This document shows positions 1-6,266 of a stretch of DNA of 7,374 nt, one piece after another. Both the position numbers and the translations under genes were made by a program. Source of the DNA: Rhizobium sp. Q54 (GTDB lineage Bacteria > Pseudomonadota > Alphaproteobacteria > Rhizobiales > Beijerinckiaceae); assembly GCA_945901195.1 (NCBI GenBank), contig CAMDKB010000236.1:1-7374 (forward strand). Reading direction: 5' to 3'. Every line of letters begins with the position of its first letter. Position 1 is the stretch's first letter. The notes beneath the pieces are model-generated. The model was not told the origin of the DNA and did no database searches. It worked only from the letters and a program-made list of their open reading frames with translations.

Positions 1-2
1 CG

Positions 3-980
3 GGGATGAAATTTGCTCTACCGATGGTCGAGGGTGCGGCGGGGGTCTCATCGCGCGTTCAGCAGACCGGCGCGCTGGTGCGTGGCGTACGCGAAAAGGA
101 CATCAAACGGCTCCCGGGCATCGGCTCGAACGTCAAGTTTGGCTCGCTCGACGGGTTCGATACCTCCGAAGGCGTCGCCATCGGCCAGCGCATGGCCGAC
201 AATCTGGGTGTTCGAATAGGCGATACCATTTCCGTCCTGACAGCGCGCGGCGAAGCGACACCCTTCGGCATGGCTCCACGCATCAAGGCCTATCCGGTTG
301 TCGCGATCTTCCAGATCGGCGTCTCCGAATTCGACAATATTTTCGTCTATATGCCGCTTGAGGAAGCGCAGGCCTATTTCAACCGGGACGGGCAGGCTAC
401 CGTGATCGAGGCTTTCGTTGACGACCCCGACCAGATGGACCAGATACGTGATCGCATCGGCTCCGTTCTTGAGGAACCGCTCCTGATGATTGACTGGAGT
501 CAGCGCAACCAGAGCTTTTTCGATGCGCTCAAGGTCGAGCGTACGGTAATGTTCTTCATTCTCACGCTGATTGTCCTGGTCGCTTCGCTGAGCATCATTT
601 CGGGCCTCACCATGCTGGTGAAGGACAAGGGCCGGGCCATCGCAATTCTGCGGACCATGGGGGCGACCAGCGGCGCCATCATGCGTGTGTTCCTGCTCAC
701 AGGGGTTTCAATCGGTATCGCCGGTACAATGGCGGGCTTTTTGCTGGGCTACTTCATTGCGGCCAATCTGGAGTCGATTCGGACCGCGCTCAACCGAATG
801 TTGAACTTGAACTTGTTTGATCCAACATATTACTTTCTCAGTCAATTACCTTCTGTCATCCGGTTCGGAGACGTGATGTCTGTGGTCTTGCTTTCACTGG
901 CGCTGTCGATCCTCGCGACCATCTACCCATCCTGGCGCGCAGCCCGGCTCGATCCCGTCGACGCCCTGCGATATGAGTGA
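3..980 (+). CDS. lolCE: LolC/E-family lipoprotein-releasing ABC transporter permease, 5'-truncated by window edge
   Basis: This is the C-terminal part (about 325 residues visible) of the inner-membrane permease that, with LolD, extracts outer-membrane lipoproteins from the inner membrane and hands them to the periplasmic carrier LolA. Family members are usually a little over 400 residues, so the first transmembrane helix and about 90 residues lie left of the window. The frame is open to the edge, and the ATG at 6 is probably internal. Counting from that ATG, residues 1-175 are the periplasmic domain. Three hydrophobic helices follow at about 181-206, 228-253 and 289-310. Between the first two is the cytoplasmic coupling segment VKDKGRAIAILRTMGAT, typical of LolC/E and FtsX-type permeases. 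The end, YPSWRAARLDPVDALRYE, is also family-typical. The stop overlaps the lolD start by 8 bases. LolC and LolE cannot be told apart here; many alphaproteobacteria appear to have one such permease. Confidence 0.93.
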   Translation, partial: GMKFALPMVEGAAGVSSRVQQTGALVRGVREKDIKRLPGIGSNVKFGSLDGFDTSEGVAIGQRMADNLGVRIGDTISVLTARGEATPFGMAPRIKAYPVVAIFQIGVSEFDNIFVYMPLEEAQAYFNRDGQATVIEAFVDDPDQMDQIRDRIGSVLEEPLLMIDWSQRNQSFFDALKVERTVMFFILTLIVLVASLSIISGLTMLVKDKGRAIAILRTMGATSGAIMRVFLLTGVSIGIAGTMAGFLLGYFIAANLESIRTALNRMLNLNLFDPTYYFLSQLPSVIRFGDVMSVVLLSLALSILATIYPSWRAARLDPVDALRYE

Positions 981-1713
981 GCAGGGCATGAGCGAGACTA
1001 TTCCGGAGATAGAAATCCAAAGCGCGGCAGTCGTGCAGCCTGCAATGCTCATGCGCAACGTGCAACGCCGTTACCATCAGGCTGGCGAAACTCTGGAAGT
1101 CCTGGGCGATGTCAGTCTCGCCCTTTGGGCCGGGCAATCGGTTGCGCTGATCGCGCCTTCGGGCGCGGGCAAGTCCACGTTGCTGCATCTGGCCGGTATG
1201 CTGGAGAGGCCTGATGGCGGAGAAATCTGGCTCGGGGATACGCCGACGGCGCATCTGGGCGACCGCGAACGCACAACCATGAGGCGAACCGAAATCGGCT
1301 TCGTATACCAGTTTCATCACCTGCTGGGGGAGTTCACGGCGCTGGAAAACGTGATGATGCCCCAGTTGATACGGGGCATTACCAAGCCCGTCGCCGCTGA
1401 ACGCTCGACCGAATTGCTTGCCTATCTTGGCCTCGGACATAGGCTCACCCATCGGCCTGCCGAAATGTCAGGCGGCGAACAGCAACGCGTCGCCATTGCC
1501 CGTGCTGTCGCCAACGGCCCGCGCGTTCTGCTGGCTGACGAACCGACCGGCAACCTCGACCCAAAAACCGCCGATCTCGTCTTCGGCGCATTGACACAGC
1601 TTGTGCAGGCATCCGGCCTCGCCGCCCTGGTCGCTACCCATAACATGGAGCTGGCGCGCAGGATGGACAGGCGCGTGACCCTGCAAGACGGGAAAGTGGT
1701 GGAGCTGGAGTAG
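973..1713 (+). CDS. lolD: LolD, ATP-binding subunit of the lipoprotein-releasing ABC transporter
   Basis: This cytoplasmic ATPase powers lipoprotein release by the LolC/E permease encoded just upstream. All ABC motifs are intact: Walker A APSGAGKST (residues 61-69), Q-loop Gln113, signature SGGEQ (166-170), Walker B VLLADE (185-190), D-loop NLD (194-196) and switch His223. The stretch HHLLGEFTALENVMMPQL after the Q-loop is characteristic of LolD rather than other small ABC ATPases. The protein is 246 residues against a usual 220-235, the excess being a variable N-terminus. The ATG at 973 lies inside the permease's last codons and has no clear ribosome binding site. An in-frame ATG at 988, preceded by AGCAGG, would give 241 residues and is an equally plausible start. 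Overlap with the upstream gene implies translational coupling. Transcription probably comes from a promoter left of the window. Confidence 0.96.
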   Translation: MSEQGMSETIPEIEIQSAAVVQPAMLMRNVQRRYHQAGETLEVLGDVSLALWAGQSVALIAPSGAGKSTLLHLAGMLERPDGGEIWLGDTPTAHLGDRERTTMRRTEIGFVYQFHHLLGEFTALENVMMPQLIRGITKPVAAERSTELLAYLGLGHRLTHRPAEMSGGEQQRVAIARAVANGPRVLLADEPTGNLDPKTADLVFGALTQLVQASGLAALVATHNMELARRMDRRVTLQDGKVVELE

Positions 1714-1733
1714 GGCTCCCAAATTAACCCTGC

Positions 1734-1766
1734 CGCAATTTCTACCTGGAGGACGCAATTTTACCC
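1734..1766 (+). repeat. Pair of CGCAATTT direct repeats upstream of the sORF/dnaE promoter
   Basis: CGCAATTT occurs at 1734-1741 and again at 1754-1761, a period of exactly 20 bases. The bases that follow are also alike (CTACC after the first, TACCC after the second). The pair lies between the lolD stop and the -35 box at 1779. Two similar boxes about two helical turns apart, just upstream of a promoter, are what a tandem regulator site looks like. Chance is also possible for an 8-mer, and I recognise no known regulator motif. Confidence 0.35.
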
Positions 1767-1778
1767 TTAGCTTTAACA

Positions 1779-1807
1779 TTGACGTGAACAAAACAAAAAC
1801 ATATAGT
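1779..1807 (+). promoter_or_regulatory. Predicted sigma-70-type promoter for the microprotein gene and probably dnaE
   Basis: The sequence reads TTGACG (1779-1784), a 17-base spacer, then TATAGT (1802-1807). That is 10 of 12 matches to the housekeeping consensus at optimal spacing. The spacer is very AT-rich in an otherwise GC-rich region. Transcription would begin near 1813-1816, leaving a leader of about 23-25 bases before the microprotein ATG at 1838 and about 255 bases before dnaE. No other promoter is obvious between 1714 and 2068, so dnaE probably depends at least partly on this one. Confidence 0.7.
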
Positions 1808-1812
1808 GTTCA
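1785..1812. promoter_or_regulatory. Inverted repeat TGAACA/TGTTCA straddling the promoter (candidate operator)
   Basis: A perfect 6-base inverted repeat has TGAACA at 1785-1790 and TGTTCA at 1807-1812. The arms are 22 bases apart start to start, about two helical turns. The left arm touches the -35 box and the right arm begins on the last base of the -10 box, so a dimeric protein bound here would block RNA polymerase. The regulator is unknown. The long gap makes an RNA hairpin unlikely, because the left arm lies upstream of the expected transcription start. Confidence 0.3.
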
Positions 1813-1837
1813 TATCAGGAATTGATGAGGTGTTCCC

Positions 1838-1930
1838 ATGGTGCGTAACGTTCTGGCCGGTACATTCGAACTCGCTTCGCTCGGCGCGTTTCTGACTTTG
1901 ATTGCAGTTTTGACCGGGGCTGGCTCCTAA
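1838..1930 (+). CDS. 30-residue predicted single-helix membrane microprotein upstream of dnaE
   Basis: A short open frame encodes 30 residues, starting MVRNVLAGTF and ending LTGAGS. It is preceded by a good ribosome binding site, GATGAGG (1824-1830), 7 bases from the ATG, and sits about 25 bases after the predicted start of transcription. Residues 12-26 are almost all hydrophobic (Leu, Ala, Ile, Val, Phe, Gly), with Arg3 and Glu11 on the N-terminal side, so a short membrane helix is likely. There is no cleavage site suggesting export. It ends 138 bases before dnaE, is read in the same direction and was presumably co-transcribed with it. A GTG at 1841 is an alternative start. I do not recognise a named family. 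It could be a real membrane microprotein or a leader peptide affecting dnaE expression. Confidence rests on the promoter, ribosome binding site and composition, not on homology. Confidence 0.6.
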   Translation: MVRNVLAGTFELASLGAFLTLIAVLTGAGS

Positions 1931-1942
1931 CAGCCTGTTGAT

Positions 1943-1962
1943 GGCGGGGAGAAGCCCTCGCC
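1943..1962 (+). other. GC-rich RNA hairpin between the microprotein gene and dnaE
   Basis: GGCGGGG (1943-1949) can pair with CCC-T-CGCC (1955-1962), giving seven GC pairs with one bulged T and a five-base loop AGAAG. It starts 13 bases after the microprotein stop. No run of T follows, so it is not a standard intrinsic terminator. It could be a processing site, an attenuator element or a stability element in the dnaE leader. The rest of 1963-2068 shows no further clear signal, and there is no strong ribosome binding site before dnaE. Confidence 0.4.
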
Positions 1963-2068
1963 GGACCGTCTTGCCTCTCGACCGCGGCGTCCGTCTGGCC
2001 GATCATGTGCGCCTGCAGATTCGCGAGCGCCAGTTTCCGGCAGCTCCGTCTGAAAAGCGGGCACGAGT

Positions 2069-5000
2069 ATGGACGATCCGGCAAACACGGCAGCAACGCA
2101 GGGCAAGCCCCTGCCGGAGATCATCCGCAAGGTCGGGTTCGTCCATCTGCACGTCCATTCGTCCTTCTCACTGCGCGAAGGCGCGCTGCCGATCTCCAAA
2201 CTGATCTCCTTCGCCAAGGCCGACAACCAGCCCGCGCTGGCGATTACGGATACGAACAATCTGTTCGGTGCGCTGGAGTTTTCCGAGAAAGTCTACAAGG
2301 ACGGCATCCAGCCGATCATCGGGCTGCATTCTATCGTCGATTTCGGCGATTCCCCGATATTCGGCTCGCGTGCGGATGATGGCCGAGCCGGTCGCGCCGC
2401 TCTCGTGCTGCTCGCCTCCAATGAGGCGGGCTATCTCAACCTCATGCGGCTGGCGTCTTCGGCCTGGCTTGATTCCGATCCTGGCGATCTCCCCCACGTC
2501 AATCTCGACCTGCTGCAAGAGTGTCGCGAAGGCGTGATTGCGCTGACCGGCGGGCCAACCGGCGCGCTGGACATAGCCATTTCCGCAGGCCGGCCCGATG
2601 CCGCCGAGGCGCGGATCGACAAGCTCGCGCAAATCTACGACCGCCGCCTTTATGTGGAAATCCAGCGCCATGGACTGGCCACCGAAAAAGAAATTGAGCC
2701 CCGCCTGCTCGACATCGCCTACCGCAAAGGCTTGCCGCTGGTCGCCACCAACGAGCCCTATTTTGCGGCCAAAAGCGATTATGAAGCTCATGACGCGCTG
2801 TTATGCATCGCGGATGGAACGCTGGTCAGTGAAAACGACCGGCGACAAGTGACGCCGGAACATCGCTTCAAGACCCGCGATGAAATGGGCAAACTCTTCG
2901 CCGATTTGCCTGAAGCGCTGCAGCACAGTGTCGAAATAGCCATGCGCTGTCACTATCGTCCGCGCACCCGGGGTCCGATCCTGCCGCGATTTACCTCGGT
3001 GGACGGCTCGCCGCTGGACGAAGTGGCGGAGCTTCAACGTCAGGCGCGCGAGGGCCTCAAGGCTCGCCTCGACGTCCATGGCATGGCGCCCGATTTCATC
3101 ACCGAGGATTATGAGCAGCGCCTTGAGTTCGAGCTGGGCATCATCATCAAAATGAAATTTCCCGGCTATTTCCTGATCGTGGCCGATTTTATCAAATGGG
3201 CCAAGGCGCAGGGTATTCCGGTGGGGCCGGGCCGCGGCTCGGGCGCAGGCTCGCTGGTCGCCTGGTCTTTAACGATTACTGACCTCGACCCCATGCGGTT
3301 TGGCCTTCTGTTCGAGAGGTTTCTCAATCCCGAACGTGTGTCCATGCCCGATTTCGATATCGATTTCTGTCAGGATCGGCGCGACGAGGTCATCCGCTAT
3401 GTGCGCCAGCGCTATGGTGTGGACAGGGTGGCCCAGATCATCACCTTCGGCTCGTTTCTGGCGCGAGGTGTGATGCGCAATGTGGGACGCGTGCTGGAGA
3501 TGCCGCTGGGGCAAGTGGACCGCCTGGCCAAGCTGGTGCCACAGAATCCCGCCGCACCTGTGTCGCTGAAACAGGCGATCACGGATGAGCCACGCTTGCG
3601 CGAAGCTTCAGACAATGACGAGCGTGTCAGCATGATGCTCGGCATCGCCGAAAAGCTGGAAGGGCTCTACTCCAACGCGTCGACCCACGCGGCAGGCATC
3701 GTGATCGGCGACCGACCCTTGCAGGAACTGGTCCCGCTCTACCGCGATCCCAAATCCGATATGCCCGCCACCCAGTTCAACATGAAATGGGTGGAGCCGG
3801 CCGGACTGGTGAAATTCGACTTTTTGGGCCTGAAAACGCTCACCACCCTGTCCAAGACGGTCAAACTCATCGCCCAGCAGGGTGTGCATATCGACATCGA
3901 CAAACTGCCGCTTGATGACAAGAAGACCTACGAAATGCTCGGGCGCGGCGAGACCATCGGCGTGTTCCAGGTGGAAAGTGCTGGCATGCGCAAGGCGCTG
4001 GCCGAAATGCGAGCCGACCGGCTCGAGGATATTATCGCTCTGGTCGCGCTCTATCGTCCCGGCCCCATGGCCAATATCCCCGTGTATTGCGCGGTAAAGA
4101 ACGGCGAGCAGGAAGCCGATTATATCCACGAAAAGATCAAGCCGGTTTTGCAGGAGACGTGCGGCGTCATCATCTATCAGGAACAGGTGATGCAGATTGC
4201 CCAGATCCTGTCAGGCTATTCACTGGGTGAAGCCGATCTGCTGCGCCGCGCGATGGGTAAGAAGATCAAGGCCGAGATGGACGCCCAGCGTGAGCGTTTC
4301 GTCACTGGCTCTGTGGAACGTGGCCTGGCAAAATCGAAAGCCAATGAAATCTTCGATCTGCTGGCCAAATTCGCCGACTACGGCTTCAACAAGAGCCACG
4401 CTGCCGCCTATGCGTTGATCGCCTACCAGACGGCATGGTTCAAGGCGAATTATCCCGTCCAGTTCCTGGCCGCATCAATGACGCTGGACAAGGGCAATAC
4501 CGACAAGCTGGCGGAATTCCGCAATGAAGCCCGGCGCATGGGCCTCAAGGTACTGCCGCCCAGTGTGAACGGCTCTGGCGTGGATTTTGAAGTGCATCCA
4601 CAAGCGGATGGCACATTGGCTATCCGCTACGCTCTGTCGGCGGTCAAAGGCACGGGCGAAGGGCAGGCGGCTTCACTGATAGCGTCGCGGGGCGACAAGG
4701 CCTTCCGCGATCTTGGTGATTTTTCGCGCCGTATCAATCCACGCGAGGTCAACAAGAAGGTGCTCGAAAGCCTCTGTGCGGCGGGAGCTTTCGACGACCT
4801 TGAAAAGGACCGGGCGCGCGCGTTCGCTGCGATGGAAACAATCCTGGCTGTTGCCAACCGGATGCAGGCCGAGGCGCAGGCGGGACAGGCAGGCCTGTTC
4901 GGCGGGGCCGCGGACGAAGCGCCGATGGCGATGCCCAAAGTGCCAGCCTGGACTGCGGCCGAGAAATTGCGGCGCGAATTTGAAAACATCGGTTTCTTCT

Positions 5001-5575
5001 TGTCTGGCCATCCGCTCGATGAATATGAGGGAATTTTGAAGCGGCTCAAGGTTGATCGCTGGTCCACTTTCGCCCGCTCGGTCAAGCAGGGCGCCTCCGC
5101 TGGCAGGCTCGCGGCTGTCGTGCTGGACCGCGCAGAACGGCGCACCAAGAGCGGCAACAAGATGGGAATCGTCACACTGTCAGATCCTTCGGGTCAGTAC
5201 GAAGCCATCATGTTTCAGGAAGGCCTCAATCAATATCGCGACCTGCTGGAAAAAGGCGCCGCCGTGCTCATCACCATGCAGGCCAGTGTTGAAGGTGAAG
5301 ATGTGCGTGCCCGGATCGTCACAGCCGAACCGCTGGAAGCCGCCGCCAATCGCGTCCAATCGGGCCTGCGGATTTTTCTGCGCGACACCGAAGCCCTGGG
5401 TTCCATCACCCAGCGGCTGGCCACCCGTGGTGAGGGCGAAGTTTCGCTTGTGCTGATGCTGGAAAAGGAGCGCAGCGAAGTGGAAGTGCGTCTGCCGGGA
5501 AAATTCCGCGTCAATCCCCAGATAGCTGGCGCGATCAAAGCAATACCGGGGATCGTCGCGGTGGAGCATGTATGA
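2069..5575 (+). CDS. dnaE: DNA polymerase III alpha subunit (replicative DnaE1)
   Basis: This is the catalytic subunit of the chromosomal replicase. Its 1168 residues match replicative DnaE (E. coli 1160) rather than the shorter DnaE2. An N-terminal PHP domain begins at FVHLHVHSSFS (24-34). Several of its expected metal ligands are replaced: TDTNN (60-64) for TDHGN, GLH (85-87) for GCE, and NEPYF (228-232) for the NDxHY form. It is therefore probably not a proofreading nuclease. Polymerase motifs are intact: PGRGSGAGS (387-395), MPDFDIDF (426-433) with catalytic Asp430 and Asp432, and VKFDFLGL (581-588) with Asp584. QAGLF (940-944) fits the internal beta-clamp-binding site. An OB-fold spans about 1013-1088, followed by the C-terminal tail. 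An in-frame TGA at 2051 makes ATG 2069 the first available start. The ribosome binding site is weak. Proofreading presumably comes from a separate DnaQ subunit encoded elsewhere. Confidence 0.98.
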   Translation: MDDPANTAATQGKPLPEIIRKVGFVHLHVHSSFSLREGALPISKLISFAKADNQPALAITDTNNLFGALEFSEKVYKDGIQPIIGLHSIVDFGDSPIFGSRADDGRAGRAALVLLASNEAGYLNLMRLASSAWLDSDPGDLPHVNLDLLQECREGVIALTGGPTGALDIAISAGRPDAAEARIDKLAQIYDRRLYVEIQRHGLATEKEIEPRLLDIAYRKGLPLVATNEPYFAAKSDYEAHDALLCIADGTLVSENDRRQVTPEHRFKTRDEMGKLFADLPEALQHSVEIAMRCHYRPRTRGPILPRFTSVDGSPLDEVAELQRQAREGLKARLDVHGMAPDFITEDYEQRLEFELGIIIKMKFPGYFLIVADFIKWAKAQGIPVGPGRGSGAGSLVAWSLTITDLDPMRFGLLFERFLNPERVSMPDFDIDFCQDRRDEVIRYVRQRYGVDRVAQIITFGSFLARGVMRNVGRVLEMPLGQVDRLAKLVPQNPAAPVSLKQAITDEPRLREASDNDERVSMMLGIAEKLEGLYSNASTHAAGIVIGDRPLQELVPLYRDPKSDMPATQFNMKWVEPAGLVKFDFLGLKTLTTLSKTVKLIAQQGVHIDIDKLPLDDKKTYEMLGRGETIGVFQVESAGMRKALAEMRADRLEDIIALVALYRPGPMANIPVYCAVKNGEQEADYIHEKIKPVLQETCGVIIYQEQVMQIAQILSGYSLGEADLLRRAMGKKIKAEMDAQRERFVTGSVERGLAKSKANEIFDLLAKFADYGFNKSHAAAYALIAYQTAWFKANYPVQFLAASMTLDKGNTDKLAEFRNEARRMGLKVLPPSVNGSGVDFEVHPQADGTLAIRYALSAVKGTGEGQAASLIASRGDKAFRDLGDFSRRINPREVNKKVLESLCAAGAFDDLEKDRARAFAAMETILAVANRMQAEAQAGQAGLFGGAADEAPMAMPKVPAWTAAEKLRREFENIGFFLSGHPLDEYEGILKRLKVDRWSTFARSVKQGASAGRLAAVVLDRAERRTKSGNKMGIVTLSDPSGQYEAIMFQEGLNQYRDLLEKGAAVLITMQASVEGEDVRARIVTAEPLEAAANRVQSGLRIFLRDTEALGSITQRLATRGEGEVSLVLMLEKERSEVEVRLPGKFRVNPQIAGAIKAIPGIVAVEHV

Positions 5576-5604
5576 TGCCAAATCGTTGACACATCACTTT
5601 GGCA
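5576..5604. repeat. Inverted repeat TGCCAAA/TTTGGCA immediately after the dnaE stop
   Basis: TGCCAAA (5576-5582) and TTTGGCA (5598-5604) form a perfect 7-base inverted repeat with a 15-base gap, starting on the base after the dnaE stop. A TTGACA hexamer lies inside the gap (5586-5591), but nothing resembling a -10 box follows at 16-18 bases. The element could be a weak stem in the 3' end of the dnaE message or a protein site. No T-run follows it. Confidence 0.35.
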
Positions 5605-5657
5605 CGCGGGGCGTGCGCGGCCTTAGCCCTTACAACGCGCGGAATGCGGGCTCTTTT
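5602..5657 (+). terminator. Candidate 3' end structures for dnaE (weak)
   Basis: Two stems lie in tandem. GCACGC-GGG-GCGTGC (5602-5616) is a perfect 6-pair GC stem with a three-base loop, sharing bases with the preceding inverted repeat. AGCCC (5625-5629) can pair with GGGCT (5648-5652) and is followed by CTTTTCG, the only short T-run in the region. Neither is a textbook intrinsic terminator, since the second stem has only five pairs and an 18-base loop. The dnaE transcript may end here or may need Rho. Confidence 0.3.
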
Positions 5658-5670
5658 CGTAAATCGAAGT

Positions 5671-5686
5671 TAAAACTAAAGTTTTA
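5671..5686. promoter_or_regulatory. AT-rich palindrome TAAAACTAAAGTTTTA upstream of the secreted-protein gene
   Basis: TAAAACT (5671-5677) and AGTTTTA (5680-5686) are exact reverse complements separated by AA, giving a 16-base palindrome. It sits in an unusually AT-rich stretch (about 5653-5716) roughly 70 bases before the start at 5755, where a promoter or operator would be expected. Nearby are two TTCAATT copies (5696-5702 and 5710-5716) and two AATCGAAG copies (5662-5669 and 5724-5731). No promoter with good -35 and -10 boxes stands out. TTTTCG-N17-TAAAGT (5654-5682) is the best I see, and it overlaps the palindrome. Confidence 0.35.
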
Positions 5687-5754
5687 GCGGGTTAATTCAA
5701 TTTGTTCTCTTCAATTGCGACGTAATCGAAGGGCTCATGCAAAAGGGGCTCTCG

Positions 5755-6237
5755 ATGAAAGTTTTTATAACCGGGATGGCGGCGATGCTATTTACAATAA
5801 CTGGCGCAAGCGCGCAGGATCTGGCGGCCGACCGAGCCAAAATGAAAACCGCAAACGACGCAAGGCAGGCCGCACGGGAGGCCCTGGAAAAGGACAAAGC
5901 CGCCGGAAACACCGCCGCGCTCGGGGTGGATAGGCAGCGCCTGCAGCAGGCACGTATCGGTTTTCAGGAAGTGCGCATGCAAACCCGGGTGGACCGCGAA
6001 AAAGTGCAAGCCGAACTGGCGCCAATGCGCCAGAAGCTTGAAGGCGACCGGGCAAAGCTACGCGAAGATTTTGCACGCCTTGGCGCCGCGCGCGCCGCTG
6101 GCAATCCGCAGGAAGTTCAAGCTGCCCGCCAGACGTTGCGCGCCGACTGGGAGCAGCGCACCCATGATCGTCAACAGCTTCACGAAGCTCGCTCGGCGCA
6201 TGGCGTGGGGCAGGGTGGCGGCCGTCACGCCCGTTAA
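5755..6237 (+). CDS. Secreted (predicted periplasmic) charged helical protein of unknown function with internal repeat
   Basis: A 160-residue protein begins with a clear Sec signal peptide: Lys2, a hydrophobic core, then TGASA before QDLAADR, so cleavage is predicted after residue 20. The mature part is rich in Ala, Arg, Gln, Glu and Lys with almost no aromatic residues, so it should be nearly all helix or coiled coil. Two copies of a unit are visible: DRAK followed by AAGN, seven residues, then RQxL. AAGN lies at residues 49-52 and 114-117, and RQRL and RQTL at 60-63 and 125-128. The C-terminus is Gly/His/Arg-rich (GVGQGGGRHAR). I chose ATG 5755, which follows AAAAGGGG with a 6-base gap. An in-frame ATG at 5737 would add six residues and is possible. 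It is probably monocistronic: a 179-base gap separates it from dnaE, and the next gene is convergent. It resembles small periplasmic helical proteins of the Spy kind in composition only; no homology is claimed. Confidence 0.8.
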   Translation: MKVFITGMAAMLFTITGASAQDLAADRAKMKTANDARQAAREALEKDKAAGNTAALGVDRQRLQQARIGFQEVRMQTRVDREKVQAELAPMRQKLEGDRAKLREDFARLGAARAAGNPQEVQAARQTLRADWEQRTHDRQQLHEARSAHGVGQGGGRHAR

Positions 6238-6266
6238 CATGGCACGTCAGCAGCAGCTCACCTAGG

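Noticed and set aside
856..1452. 198-codon minus-strand frame across the permease end and lolD
   Set aside because: It lies wholly opposite two well-supported genes, has low-complexity His/Arg/Gln content and no recognisable domain.
1722..1777. CtrA-type sites suggested by TTAACC (1723) and TTAACA (1773)
   Set aside because: The CtrA consensus needs TTAA-N7-TTAA; neither half has a partner at that spacing.
1786..1800. Possible alphaproteobacterial LexA (SOS) box in the promoter: GAAC-N7-AAAC
   Set aside because: The known box is GAAC-N7-GAAC (or its complement GTTC-N7-GTTC). Here the second half is AAAC, and the A-rich context makes a one-off match easy by chance. The gene downstream is the replicative dnaE, not the SOS-controlled dnaE2.
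1815..2259. Overlapping minus- and plus-strand open frames across the lolD-dnaE gap and the dnaE start (for example 1815-2096 minus, 1927-2259 minus, 1938-2204 plus)
   Set aside because: Their translations are Arg/Ser/Pro-rich with no motif, as expected for GC-rich DNA read in the wrong frame, and they overlap the promoter, microprotein or dnaE without ribosome binding sites.
3608..4129. 173-codon minus-strand frame inside dnaE
   Set aside because: It is opposite the intact polymerase catalytic domain, and its composition is that of a codon-bias shadow.
5586..5614. Promoter beginning with the perfect TTGACA at 5586
   Set aside because: At the correct distance the sequence is GC-rich (GGGCGT), with no -10-like hexamer.
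6202..6231. GGCGTG/CACGCC inverted repeat as a bidirectional terminator for the convergent genes
   Set aside because: There are only six pairs around an 18-base loop, it lies inside the end of the secreted-protein gene, and there is no T-run on either strand.
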